Shown here: piece by piece, positions 11,152 to 23,500 of the stretch
Layout: the number at the start of each line of letters is the position of its first letter
Numbering within the stretch: position 1 is the stretch's first letter
Assembly (NCBI GenBank): GCA_027625915.1
Contig: JANTQA010000023.1
Location: 7,874,001-7,938,000 of the forward strand
DNA length: 64,000 bases
DNA from: Anaeramoeba flamelloides
Lineage: Eukaryota > Metamonada > Anaeramoebidae
Reading direction: 5' to 3'
Notes under the pieces: model-generated
Seen by the model: only the letters and a program-made list of their open reading frames with translations
The model's database searches: none
Told to the model about the DNA's origin: nothing
Made by a program: the position numbers and the translations under genes

Positions 11152-11827
11152 AAAAATACAGTCAAGTACCTTTATTTGATTTTCTGAATTGGGGTATAAG
11201 CACAAATTCATAAAATTAAGGATTATTAATTAATTAAATTTTTTTCAAAGTATTTTGGTCCAAAAATATTTCATTAAAAAAATTTCTTTTAATTAATTGT
11301 GAAATATAGATCTATTATTTTTAACAGAAAGAATACCCATTAAAAATTATTAATATTTTTCTTTGTTTGTTTGTGTTGATATTTGAAGGAGTATATTTTT
11401 TTTATACCTATTAATAATTCCTTTTTTATTTGAAATGATTTTATTTTTTTTAAAAGAATTTTAAGGTAATAGATTGATCCAAATAATAACGAACAACAAA
11501 TATAATCTATGATTCAAAATATAATCCGTACTTTTTTTTCCTCTTGTTCCAAGGTAACATCTAATTCCCCCAATTTACTGTACAATAGTATATCTAGGAT
11601 AATCAATTTTGAAAGTAAAGAGTTAATATTTTGAGTTAAATTTAAATTATGAATGTAACTTGTTGAAGATTTTTTCAGAATTATTCTCAATTTTTATGAA
11701 ATTTTTTATTTTTATTTGAAATAAAAGTTTTGTATTAGAAAAATTAACTCTATTTTTTGAGATAAATTTTTTCTAATTTGATCCTTAATATTTCGAATTT
11801 CTATTTCAATAACAAAACTTTAAAAAG

Positions 11828-12487
11828 CCAATACATGATTTAATTTGGATTTATTGCTGGTTTCTTTGATTGGTTGGTGTATAAGTCTTCTATAAATTAA
11901 AAAAAAAAAACAATTTTTATTTAGAAACAAGGATTAAATTAATGTGCACTAATTATTTTAACAACGGTGAATATTGTTAAAATTCTAAATTTTGGGTTTT
12001 TTAAGAAATTTCAAAATTAGGAAAAGAATTGTTTACCAAATTCATAATAAGAAATAAAAAGTTTCTAAACGTGAAAATGCCTTCGTGGGGTGTCCCCCCA
12101 CTTGATATCAAATCCCGCCCAGTTGAAGTAAGGTACAAATATACTTGAAAATTAAATGGGGTGTGAGATAAACATGGGATCAAGAAAATTGATTTCAAAT
12201 TTGCCCTATATTATTATTAATACCAAGTAGGTTTTAGAAAAATATCCCAGCTCTCCACAATCCAAGAAAGAACTTTAATATAATATTTTGACCTTCCTGA
12301 AACATTCCATTAATAAATGTTTAGTTTTTTTCTATTTAAAGTCTCGTGTTTCAACAGATAGAGAGTATAAATGAGGAATAGTATTTAAACATAAAGAATA
12401 AAATCTAATATTTATTTTTTCATTTTATGTTCATATTTACTTTTTTTAAAAAAAAAACACGCGGCCTGTGTATAAAAATGGTGTTTC

Positions 12488-12518
<31 letters not shown>

Positions 12519-13427
12519 CTTCTATGTTCTTCATTAATTTTTTTTTTCAATTCTACTATCGAAAAAAAAAATTGTAAGTTAAAAAATTAACAAATTCAAA
12601 ATTTTCGAAAAGGGTATCATTTATTGAAAACGCATATAAAAAATTATAATTTTAAAAGATGATAAAAATATTTTTATTCAAAATAATAACTTTTTAGTAT
12701 AATCTTTCAATTTTCTGAGATTAAAATTTTTCTGGATTTTTGTATCTAACCAAATAAAACAAGATAAAATCTCTTTTGGTATTGAATTGTTTGTGAAATG
12801 CTATTGAAGTATTCAAATATTTCTTTATAATAAATGGTTTTTTTTTTGTTTTTGTTTTTTTTATTTTGTAAAATCCAAATAGTCAAAAAGTTCGATTTGG
12901 GAGGGTAATGTTAATGTAGAACAAACATGTCGAAGTGTGTTAAGTAATTAGTAATTATTGTCTAATTACCTAATGAAAGGTAATACCAAATAAAAAAAAT
13001 AAATGTTGAGCTACCTTTTACCGAAATAATAATGAATTTTTAGAAGTAAGAATAAAATATATATATATACCCCAATTCAAAATTTTTAGCACACAAAAAT
13101 TTGATTTGTGAAAAAAAAACTTATTTAATTGATTCAAGAAGAAATACGGAATTATTACCATTCGTTAATTGAAAATTTGATACTTGTTTATTAATTAGAA
13201 TATTCACTCACTAAACAAAAAATAAATAATTATTAATACAAATTAATCAAGGTGTGTTAAAAATTTTGGAGATGGGCAAAACAAAACAATACTGTAGTCC
13301 AAATAAAGTCTACAAAAAAATTTGATTGGTGATTTATAATAAAAAGTGTGTTTTTATGTTATAGAAGACCAATACATTAATCGATCAAAGAAACCAATAA
13401 TAAACCCTAAATAAATAATATATTGGT
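11828..13427. repeat. Inverted repeat arms about 1.5 kb apart
   Basis: The arm at 11828-11898 (beginning CCAATACATG and holding GGTTTCTTTGATTGG) is the inverted counterpart of 13359-13427 (holding ATCAAAGAAACCAATAATAA). Related single arms recur near 21895-21990 and 43655-43760. This may be the two ends of one 1.6-kb element or two separate insertions; I see no target duplication that decides it. Confidence 0.5.
12075..12135. other. Local GC-rich hairpin
   Basis: An island of G and C in a very AT-rich background, with the stem GTGGGG/CCCCAC at about 12088-12105 followed by AAATCCCGCCCAG. It is not a complete tRNA: no acceptor or D-arm can be paired. On the minus strand it lies in a 65-codon open frame of unknown nature. 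It could be a small RNA or a decayed coding or transposon fragment. Confidence 0.3.
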
Positions 13428-14542
13428 TCCTTAAAGTTCAATTATTTAAAAAGAAATCAAAAAATGGAGGATCAAATTGCAAAATTTATCACATACAATA
13501 GTGTTGTAGATTTTTCCTATAAATTTTATCAATCAAAAAATAAAAAATTTCAAATGAATAAAACTGAGAATATTATGAAAAATTTTCATCTAATTACATT
13601 CCAAATTTAAATTTTACATAAAATATCCAGATGTTGATTTTCAAAATTAATTTTAACCTGAGGTATACTATTGGGAAGTCGATTGGATGTTGCCATGGAA
13701 CAAGAAGAAAAAGAATCACAAATCAAACTTTCTGAAACCTTTATTTTGATCAACAATATAAATAATAAAGGGGAAAAAATTTCACTTCATTATTATTTTT
13801 CTTTTTCAAAAAGATTCAAAATTACAAAACAATTCTTTGAGGACTTGATTTATAACAGAAACTATGTGGAAAAGGAAATGAAAAATTTTTCCCATTGTTC
13901 ATCAGAAGATCAATAAAAAATAGTTTTATCCAAATGTAAAAAAATTTTGGCAAAGAACCAAACTAACTCTAAGTGACTGTTTTCAAAGATCAAAAAGTTA
14001 ATTTTTGGTTAAATCAAATATGAAGACAATCCATAAAAACAACTTTACTTTTGAAAATTTCAAAAAAATATTAAAATTACGATTTTTCCAATTGATAAAT
14101 GTAAATGTTTATTTCGAGTTCTCGTCAAATATTTTTTCGAATTATGTGATTTAAAAACCCAAACGTCTTCACAAACTCAGTAAACAATGATATTTTTAAG
14201 GATTTTATTAAATTTTGCTAAGGTACTTGAGATAAAATTTTGATGTATTCGATTTGATTTTAATGGTAGAGGCAAAAATACCCATATTTTTTCTATTTTC
14301 CATTATTGATCAACAAACGAAATCAGCAAAAGACCTAGAAAGGGGAAAATCTTAAAATTGAGTCTTCAAGTTTTATAATTGTTAAAAAAAAAATAAGAAA
14401 AATTATTTTCGAAAAATTTGCCTCTCTTTTACCCAAAAATTCTGATTTTTCAGAAAAGTGTTGAAATAGGCCATTAGAAAAAAGGAAAAATTGCCTTTAC
14501 AAAAAAATAAAAGTGAAAAAATAAACATTATTTTCTTTTAAA

Positions 14543-15388
14543 ATGTTCAATAAAATAAATCGCTTTACTTTTAGCCTAATCTTTTTTCTTTTTTTGACCA
14601 ATAGTGTTCTGTGCTTTGGAAATCAAGAACAAAAACACTTTTCCCAAACAGGAAAACTCAATGGAAACACATTAACAACAAAGAAACTATCAAGTAGCGG
14701 AAGTGACGACGATTTCCCTACACTCTTAAGATTTAAAGAATACCCAAATGACACTTCGTGTGGATCAAACATTGAGGATTATAACCGTGAGTGGACTTAT
14801 ACAACAGAAACTTGCTTTTGTGATGGTGAGGATTATTTCTATTTTAAAGAAAAAGATTCACTAAATGTGGAAAAATATGTATGTTCAGATAGCGAATGTG
14901 AGGACTGCAATCTCGAATACGATTCTGAATTAAACGTCTGTTTTGCTCTTCCTGCAGACAACGAAACTTATCTACGGATTGAAATACATGATGTCTATAA
15001 TCATTTACTTCTTCGAAGCAAATATTCTACCGATCTAAAATGTAACCAAACTATGAAAAAGGATTATGTTTATTTGGTTTCTAAATGTTACCACAGTCAG
15101 CCGGATTATTTAGGCGAAAATGACATCTCTTTTAAATTCCACAATGAGAGCTCAAGTACAGAATTTTATGTTGAATTCAGCCGAAACGAAGATTGCCTTA
15201 TAGGACACGACGACCCACAGGACGTTATTGATTTTACTCTTGGAGAATGTCACGAAGATTTTGGATCCGATGATGGTTCCACGATGTACACTATGCTATT
15301 TGAACACCCAAACCCTCAAAATTCTTCAAGACACCTCTTCCAAATTCCCTTGTTATTGGTTTTGATCCTTTTTTTGTTACGTTTTTAA
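14543..15388 (+). CDS. Secreted Cys-rich protein, probably GPI-anchored
   Basis: A 281-residue protein of unknown function that looks like a cell-surface protein. Residues 1-25 form a typical signal peptide: a short basic start, a run of Phe, Leu and Ile, then a likely cleavage after SVLC or nearby. The mature part has about eleven cysteines, in groups such as ETCFC and VCSDSECEDC, and several N-glycosylation sequons (NDT, NQT, NES, NSS). The last 15 or so residues are a hydrophobic stretch with almost no tail, preceded by a small-residue spacer (NPQNSSR), the arrangement of a GPI-attachment signal rather than a normal transmembrane helix with a cytoplasmic tail. The start is the ATG at 14543. 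It is a single exon ending in TAA, with AATAAA-like signals about 100 bp downstream. Codon use is richer in G and C than the giant ORFs. I recognise no family. Confidence 0.85.
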   Translation: MFNKINRFTFSLIFFLFLTNSVLCFGNQEQKHFSQTGKLNGNTLTTKKLSSSGSDDDFPTLLRFKEYPNDTSCGSNIEDYNREWTYTTETCFCDGEDYFYFKEKDSLNVEKYVCSDSECEDCNLEYDSELNVCFALPADNETYLRIEIHDVYNHLLLRSKYSTDLKCNQTMKKDYVYLVSKCYHSQPDYLGENDISFKFHNESSSTEFYVEFSRNEDCLIGHDDPQDVIDFTLGECHEDFGSDDGSTMYTMLFEHPNPQNSSRHLFQIPLLLVLILFLLRF

Positions 15389-18300
15389 ATCTCAAAATTT
15401 TGTTTTTTTCAATTGTTCAATTTTTTTTTTTTTTTTGTTTTGTTTTCATCCACTTTCTCTCTTCTTCGAACAGTTTGGTTATATAAAGAATAAAACACAA
15501 TTCAATAAACAAATAAAAAAATAACAAGTTTGGTTAAAAAATTTTACATTTTGTTGAATAACAAATCGGAAAAAATTTTCAAGAAATTCCATTCCGGATT
15601 TAAAATTTATTTAAAATATCAAGGAGTTTAACATCAAAATTGATTTGAACTAAGTTATCTATGGGTGGGTAAATTGTATGTTGTATAGGAACAAGAAGAA
15701 AAAAAAACACGGAATAAATTTTGAAAAACAGATTATTGTCGTTAGGCACACATTATTTTGATCGATGTACATTGCTAAATTTGTTAAAATTCAATTAGGA
15801 ATTTTGATCAATCAAAAGTTTAGATACTACCATTAACTAATTTTGTTTGAGTTCTTCGACTTGGAATTACGAAACTTTAACATAATATCAATCGTTCAAA
15901 AAAAATTTGGATCTTTTAAAACAAGTTACATAAACCAAAAAATGAAACGAAATTAAAAAAACTAAAAGATGAAAAAATGATTTTCAGATTTTACAAAATT
16001 CAAAATCATTTCCAATTTGAATGAAAAACAATTATTCTGGTTTTTGGGACTGTTTTAGTAGTGTGGTAAATTTTGAATTTTAGTTTATATTGATTCTTGA
16101 TGGTAGATCTAAATCATTTAACCGAACACAAATATTGGACACCCTATTGGAGATTACAAATTCAATAAATTAATATATCGTCAAAGTTATTTTTTAAAAT
16201 CAGATCTTAGAAAAAACAGCTTGATAGATCAATAATACCAATATATTTAATTTAAAAAAATAGTTAGTACTATTCCCCCTATTAAATTTTTTATCGTTTA
16301 ATGAATCATTTCCCATTTTGGTTCAGTTAATGTTTATGATCTTTGTGGTGACTGATAATTAACATTTTATTTTTCATATTTTTTAGGGTAAAGTGAGGAA
16401 ATCAATAATATGTAGACTAAGACATAGAGTGTATTCAAAGTGGAATAATATTTCAAAATATGTATTTAAGGGAGTAAGTACATTTTTCATTTTTTGAGTG
16501 CCACCATTTATGATTTTGAATTCTTCAAATCATATCCTGAACTTAATAAATTGATATTTTAATGAATACGTGGGTAGAATATATCCTAGTATATAATCAT
16601 TTCATGCCAACAAAAAAAAAAATGGAAATTAAAAAAATGAAAAAATTGATCCAAAAAAAGATATATAAAAATCCTTTATTTCTTGATCTTATCTATAACA
16701 TTTTAGACAATTATTTATTCTTGATTTGGTTTGAAACTCTGTTTCAGTCAAAGTGACCCAATATTTTTTTCAAATATCAATCATTTTATATAATTGACCT
16801 TTGGAGAACAAATAAGAACTAAGCAGAATAATACACCTCAAAGAATTGTTGATATATGTCTGAAAGAAAACTAATTAATCGATATATTTTCTTAAAAATT
16901 GAAAAAATCAAATTCTTAGGGCACTTATTGAGAAAAACAACAGTGTTCGCCATGAACTTCAACTGGTATTTGAATAATAAATAATAAACGTTTTTCACTT
17001 CATTTTTCATACTTTTCTTGTACAAATAAAGTCCATAAACGAAGTTTCTTAGTATTTGTGGTCTCTATTTGAAAAAGAAAATGAAAATGAAGTGGAAATT
17101 TTCCACATTTATTAATCAAATATCAAGATCAAAGATCGAATAGAATTCCAATAGAACCCAATATGATTTCTCAACAATCATTTTCATGGTTTCAATAACC
17201 TTAGAATAACATATTATTACCAAGTGACTATTGGCCTTGCAATAAAAAAATTTTCCAACTGAATGCTGTTTTAAAAAAAAATCAAAAAAAAAAATGTGCA
17301 AAAATATGAAAAAATAATTACAATTTTAAAAATTTCCAAAATAAAATTTTTCATCTAATTTCTAGGCGAATCCTTTTAACATATTCATTTAGTCCATTAA
17401 AAATGCCCCCCCCCCCAGATTGAAAAATAGTTTATTTTTATATTCTTTATGAAAATGATTTTGTTTATAAATGTTTAATAAACAAATTACTTTGTATTTC
17501 TAAAGAATTTCCAAAATGGGATTAAAAACCCCTATTGTGATTTTATCAATCTAATTCTAGATTTAATTCAGAAAATCAGATATTTTTTTAATTCTTCTTG
17601 AGAATAAGGGTTAATTGGATGAATTCGTTTGTTTTTATAATTATTTATTTTCAATTAAATTGAGAACCCAAAATAATTTTGAATCTTGATTGAAATTTTT
17701 TCTTTTATTTTCCAATTATTTTGATTTGAATCTTTTGTAACTATTTTAATGATTCCAAGAATTCGGCCCCTTTATTTTAATTTTTGAAATAGTATTCTTT
17801 TCTTTAGATTGGTTTGATAAAAATATTTGAAAAAATAATTTTGAAAGCATATTTGTCAAATAATACTTTCTGTAAAATAATAATAAATAGTAATTGGGCC
17901 AGAAATTCAAGGAAAAAAATAGTTTGTATGAATACAAACTAAGAAAATAAAGAAAACAAATCTTCGAAAATTGGTTTGTGTTCAATTTTTTTTTTTTTTT
18001 CATTTTTGATTTCAAAAAATTTGTTTGGAAAGGTTATCTTGTGTCTTTGGTCTTCTAAAAGAAAATATTTGATTCAACGGTATACCTTTTGGGGTATTTT
18101 TTATTGGATTGAAGTTTTATTAATTTCAAATGTTTGTATAAACACATCTCTAGATCCAAAACCTAATTTAATAAAACCAAAATTTTAATCAAAAAAAATA
18201 TTCATAAAATCGAAAAATGAAAGATTCAACTCTGAAATACTTTGGATTCTTTTCACAAATAGACTAGCAAATGGTATTTTGGTTTCAAAGTTTCAATATC

Positions 18301-19347
18301 TGGTGGCATCAAAAAATATTTTTTTCAGTAAGATTCACACAATTAAAATTTTTACAAATGGTAAAAGGTACTTACTTCCATAATTGTACTTGGAAATAAT
18401 TTTGATTTGATCAAAAAAATACAAAGTTTTTGAAATTGTTTAAGGATTATAATCCCTCAAATTTAAAAAAAATATTATCTTGTATTGTGTTTGGTGGCCA
18501 TGTTCCTTTCGTCCTTAGCTGATCGATCTGTGATTTGGTAATGGTTTTAAGAGTGGTCCAAAATGACAATTATTTCAATTTTAATTTTTATTTTTTAACC
18601 GAAATCTGAATTTAAAAAGCATACACTAAGAGCTTGAAGATAAGTTATAAAAAAAAATGGTTTATGGGCTGACATTGGAATTTTTAATTAGCTTTGGTTT
18701 TTATTTGGTGCTTTTAAAAATGTCTTTTTTTTTTTTATTTTTAATCAAGCAAAAGGGAAATAAATATTTTAATTGAAAACCCAAAAATCAAAATTCATAA
18801 TTAAATACCTACCCCCTTAATCTATTATTCTTCATAAAATTTGAAAACATAAAAAATAAAAAGATGAAATTGTTAATGTTTGGTTTTTTGTAATCATACT
18901 AACAAAAAGAAATGCGTGTTAGTACTTAGTAAAACTAATCTAATTTTTTATGATTGTTGAAAAAAATGCAATCCAAAAGATTTTGGTTAATCAAAATATA
19001 TCTCTATCTATTTGAAAAATATTCTCTTGATTGTTTTTAATTCTTTGTTTAATTGAAATTGTATCAATGAAAAAATTTTTATCCAATAAAAAATGAGAAA
19101 AAAAAAAAAAAAAACAAAATCTACAAAAGTAATAAAATATCAATGTTTTCTTTAATTGAGATCAGATCAAAAGTATTCTTTTGTTTTAGAAATTATATTT
19201 ATCAGTGGATCTAAATAAAAAAAGTAGTTTAAGAAATAATCTGTGTCAGTGAATCTAAAGAAAAAAGGTAGAATATAGTAGTACTCATATAATTTTTATA
19301 AAAAATTAAGTGAGTATTAGAATTTATAAAGAATTATAGTTCACGAT
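15389..19347. other. 4-kb intergenic interval between convergent genes
   Basis: This lies between the plus-strand GPI-anchored protein and the minus-strand RPS2, so both genes end into it. I see no supported gene. Noticeable items are an 11-base C run at 17406-17416, unusual in this composition, a somewhat GC-richer patch at 18490-18545, and a short diverged tandem duplication (CAGTGGATCTAAA-type unit of about 45 bp) at 19202-19270 just past the RPS2 stop. Open frames of 61-89 codons here have no motif. Confidence 0.5.
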
Positions 19348-20421
19348 TTAGAGTTTTTTATCGTCTTTTTCACCTTCAACAAGTTTATCTTGTTCCTTTT
19401 TGTTTTTAAGGTATTGGGAGTATCTTTCGTATGGAATGAGTTGAGCTGGTTTGAGGTTCCATAAATTTGGTGTGAAGAATTCATAAGTTTTGGCAACAGC
19501 ATTGAAACATGCACCGATGAAATTTGGTAAAGTAGCAGATTTACCTCTTGAGGAAGTGTAAACATCTTGAATACCGGCATAACTGAGGATTTTTGCTGAA
19601 ACTTTAGCAGCAACAATACCTGCACCTCTTGGGGCTGGGATCAATCTGACACGGACAGATCCACATTTACCTGTAACCTTGGTTGGAATTGTATGTGGGT
19701 CACCAAGTCTGTTTCCCCAATATCCCAATCTAACTGGGATCATAGATAATTTGGCAAGTCTGAGTGCACCGTTAATGGCTTGGGCAGTTTCTTTGGCAAC
19801 CTTGATACCGAGACCAACATGTCCTTTTTTGTCACCGCAGACAACAATAGCCTTGAATCTTGTTCTTTGTCCAGCTTTGGTTTGTTTTTGGACAGACATA
19901 ATCTTGACAACTTCGTCCATTAAATCGTCTTTGCCTGGGAAAAAGTAATCAACAATTTCTGGTTCCTTAATTGGGAGAGAGTATTCGTAGATTTCGTCAA
20001 TGCTTTTGATTTTTCCAGAATTGACAAGAACACCAAGTTTGGTTAATGGCTTCCAAACTTCCTTTTGTCTTTGTCTACCTCGACCTCTACCTCTACCTCG
20101 GCCTCTTCCTCTTCCTCTTCCTCTGCCTCTTCCTCTTCCTCTTCCTCTACCTCGTCCTCTTCCTCGTCCTCTACCTCTTGTTTCGCTATTTTTGAAAAAG
20201 AATTTTTTTTTTTTATTTTTAATTTTTTGTAAAAAAAAAAAAAAAAGATAAATAAATTAAAAAGCAAAAAAATTTAAATAAAAAAAAAAAAGAAGAAAAT
20301 TTTGTATTTTTGCAAGGAAAAAGATAAATAAATAATGGTTGTTTAAATTTGTCACTCTATTTTACTTTTAACTTTTGTTTAAAAAATAAACAAGTTCAGA
20401 AAAGCACACACACACAACAAA

Positions 20422-20473
<52 letters not shown>

Positions 20474-20524
20474 AAAAAAAAAAAAAAAAAAAATAAAGAA
20501 AACAAACCCTCCTTGTTGAGACAT
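19348..20524 (-). CDS. RPS2: 40S ribosomal protein S2 (uS5), two exons
   Basis: A component of the small ribosomal subunit near the mRNA entry site and decoding centre. Exon 1 is 20524-20508 (17 nt, coding MSQQGG with the last Gly codon split) and exon 2 is 20185-19348, giving 284 residues, close to the usual 280-295. The intron (20507-20186, 322 nt) starts GTTTGT and ends AG and carries a very long poly(A) run on the plus strand. The N-terminus is an Arg-Gly repeat, as in animal RPS2 proteins, followed by the conserved WKPLTKLG and [10 protein letters not shown] segments. The S5 RNA-binding core follows: [30 protein letters not shown] and [14 protein letters not shown]. The C-terminal fold is [16 protein letters not shown] with [10 protein letters not shown]. 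The stop is TAA. The Arg-Gly repeat makes Glu-rich and Pro-Leu shadow frames in other registers, which are not genes. Confidence 0.97.
20186..20507 (-). other. RPS2 intron 1 with long homopolymer tract
   Basis: The exon junction GGAGG/GTTTGT joined to AG/CGAAACA restores the frame and gives the smooth N-terminus MSQQGGETRGRG. The intron includes an A run from about 20423 to 20492, interrupted by only two G, on the plus strand. The host transcript therefore contains a poly(U) tract. The length of this run in the assembly is likely unreliable. Confidence 0.85.
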
Positions 20525-23500
20525 AATACTTTTTGATTAAAATTAGAAAATTAAAAAAAAATGATTAAACAAAAACGAAATCCACCAAAGCCACTTTGAG
20601 AAAAAATCCAAGAAACGATTACTATGCATTTCGTTGATTTTAGTTTTTGTAATTAAAAAACATAAAACTCTAAAATAACTTTTGAATTCCAAGTTTAAAT
20701 TTTATTAGTAATCGAAAAATTACGTAAAGATCGAGTTAACAAAAAGAAGTGCAAAAATCTTTGAATTAATTTAAAACTAAATTTTTCTTAAAGAGTTTAT
20801 TTTGAATTTCTTGATAGTTTCATAGAAAAGGAATAAAATTTTAAATTTCTGACTAATTCAATAAAAAGAGATTAAAGAACACACAAAAACAAACACGATG
20901 ATGGAATTTTGATTTTCAATCATTTAATCTTAACTTTTATTTCGGCGACATTGTATATGAAATTTAAAGCAGATAAAAGTTAACTTTTTTTGATTATTTG
21001 GTATTCTTTTGCTATCAAGCTGATAGTTTACCTTTAAATATACCACCACAACCAACAAATTAGAAAATGTGTTCCACAATTGGAACTTGCAAATACAAGT
21101 CTATTTGTAAAGCAAAGAAAGCCAACGGAAAATTTATTCTCCTTTATTATTCAATTCGAGTAAGATGCAAAAAAAGGAATAGGTTGTTCAGATTCGAAAA
21201 CGATGACTACTTTAACTTTATAAATAGAGTACCCTTTTGTTTTCAAATGATTCTGTTTTTGACTTTTCTTTTTCTTTGGAAATTCAGGATAAAAAAAAGT
21301 TTCCAAAAAGTAAAAAGTTTCACATTATTCAAGAGCAAAAGTTTGTTTTAAACAACCAATTCCACATTTGTGGAAATTCCAATTCTTAAGGTTATGCTTT
21401 TTCACACTACATAACAAAATCTCATCACCGTTCTGTTTTTTGAAAACTCTCTTTTATATCACTAGAACTACCACTTAAAAATAATCGACTGTGGATCTAC
21501 GAATTGTAAGAAGTGTGTCTGCTAATGGTATTCAAGTATTTAGGAATTAGTAAAACTATTATTTTCCAATAAAAAATGAAAATTTTTCGTTCAAATTCTC
21601 CAAAATATTTTTATATGAATAATTAGTCAAAAACCCTGAAATATTTAACTAATCGTTTAGAAATGATTTTTTGAGACAATAAATTAAACTACCTTAGTGA
21701 ACTTTGAAGACAAAATTTTTACTTTTCTGGTAATTTGATTGATAGCAGTATTAATTAATATACATTTTAGAAAATTGAAATAAAAATTTTCATTTATTAA
21801 TTGGAAAATAACAGTATTGCTTAAAATAACCAGTAAAGACTTTACAACCCAGTTTTGCCTATTAAAAGCCTGTTTCTTCATGAAGAATGCGTTATTCTTC
21901 ATTTGATCAAAGAAACTGACAATAAAACCTAGGAAATATTGTATTGATTACAAAAAGTTATATTATTTAAAAATAAATTCTAAAAATCAAGGATCAAAGA
22001 TATACTGTTATTTTCCAATTAATATATGAAAATTTTTATTTCAATTTCATAAAGGAAGATTAATTAATACTTTTAACAAATCAATTAATAGAAAAGTAAA
22101 AAATTTATCTTAGAGTTCACTGAGGTATTTTTATTAAATGTCCGAAAAAATCATTTCTAAAGGATTAGTTAAAAATTTCAGTGTTTTAGACTAATTATTT
22201 ATATAAAAATATTTGGGAGAATTTGAACGAAAAAGTTACATTCTTTAATTGGAAAATAATATTAATATTTATCTCAATAAATAGAATTAATTTTTTCGAT
22301 AATTTTTAATCATAAAAAAAACAAAAACAACAGATTTCTTGTGAAAAAATATGAAAATAACAGTAAAATTGGGAGAATTATAATTTAAAAAATCTCAGTA
22401 AAATTACATAAATCAAAATACCACAATTACTCTTACATTTCACTTCATTTGATAATAATCTAGAGTTTAGGGCAATGGTATAACTATACTTGAATATAAA
22501 ATAGAAAGTAAAGGAAGTAAGAGGTAAAAAATATCAAATTAAATTTTTACTTAATTTGTTTGAAAATTAAGGAAATTTTTTGGATCAATAAATATTTTTT
22601 TTTGATTTTCCATCAAAATCCAATAAGAATCCTAAAAATTATATTTTTTTCTTTCCTTGAATTGCAATTCTTTGAAATCCGTTTTTAAATCAATTCATTT
22701 TTTATGATGACTTTTAAGTAAAAAGATGTAATCTTATTGGTTTGATATATTGTCAAGGATTAAGTTTCAAAAACATATGATATTTTAATGAGTGAATTGT
22801 GAACTCACTAATTCATAATTTCTTATTTAAAGGGTGGATAAACACACCCAACCAAAATATTTTAAACTTTATTTGTCTGCATAGTGATTAAAATAATGTA
22901 CCTATACAAAAAAAAAGAATGAATAAAAATCAATAATACCAAATTTTTTTTCATGAAAAACAGAGAAAAAATACATTTAGAATTAATAGAATTAGCCAGA
23001 ATATATACAACTGGGTCTTTAAAAATTATTTATATTTGTTAACTTTTAAACTATATTTCATAATAAATAGCCTAATTTTTTTTACTTATTTATTTACTTT
23101 TTTTTATTTTATTTTTGATTGAAAAACAAATATTTGAACTGTATTGAAAGGAATACTAAAAGAGTAATTTTTTTTATTATAATAGATATATTTAATTTAT
23201 AAAAATTTTTTTAGCAAAATTTGATTTTTAATGGGACAATGATTTTGAAACGGAGTTTATTTTTAAAACAGACCATATCACATTGATAAGAAAACAGTGC
23301 ACATGACAGGCATTTAAATCTTTTGTACCCATGCTATAAAAAAAGTATATTTTAAAATAAAATACTTTTAAATTTTGTTTCGATTGTATTAGGAATTTAC
23401 AAAAGAGGGTTAAAAGAGGAAATATTTGACGATTTAATGATTTTTTCAATATATTTTTTCATTAAAGATGACTCTTAAAAAAATAAAATTAAACTTTAAT

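Larger units (their letters stand above)
9899..14542. other. 4.6-kb interval without a supported gene
   Basis: It contains one MITE (10751-11151), an inverted pair of repeat arms (about 11828-11898 and 13359-13427), a small GC-rich hairpin region (12075-12135), an (AT)n run near 12497-12518 and otherwise featureless AT-rich DNA. Several open frames of 65-92 codons occur but show no motif, no supporting splice sites and no clear coding composition. One of them (10993-11211) lies inside the MITE. An 81-codon frame at 13671-13916 opens with TTG and is discussed as a possible decayed duplicate. Confidence 0.5.

Noticed and set aside
10993-11211. 72-codon minus-strand gene
   Set aside because: It lies inside a MITE arm and body; the frame is chance.
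12075-12135. tRNA gene
   Set aside because: There is a T-arm-like AAATCC and a strong hairpin, but no acceptor stem, D-arm or anticodon arm can be assembled on either strand.
20000-20267. Pro-Leu repeat frame on plus and Glu-rich repeat frame on minus
   Set aside because: Both are out-of-register readings of the Arg-Gly repeat at the RPS2 N-terminus; the spliced RPS2 frame is continuous with the conserved core.
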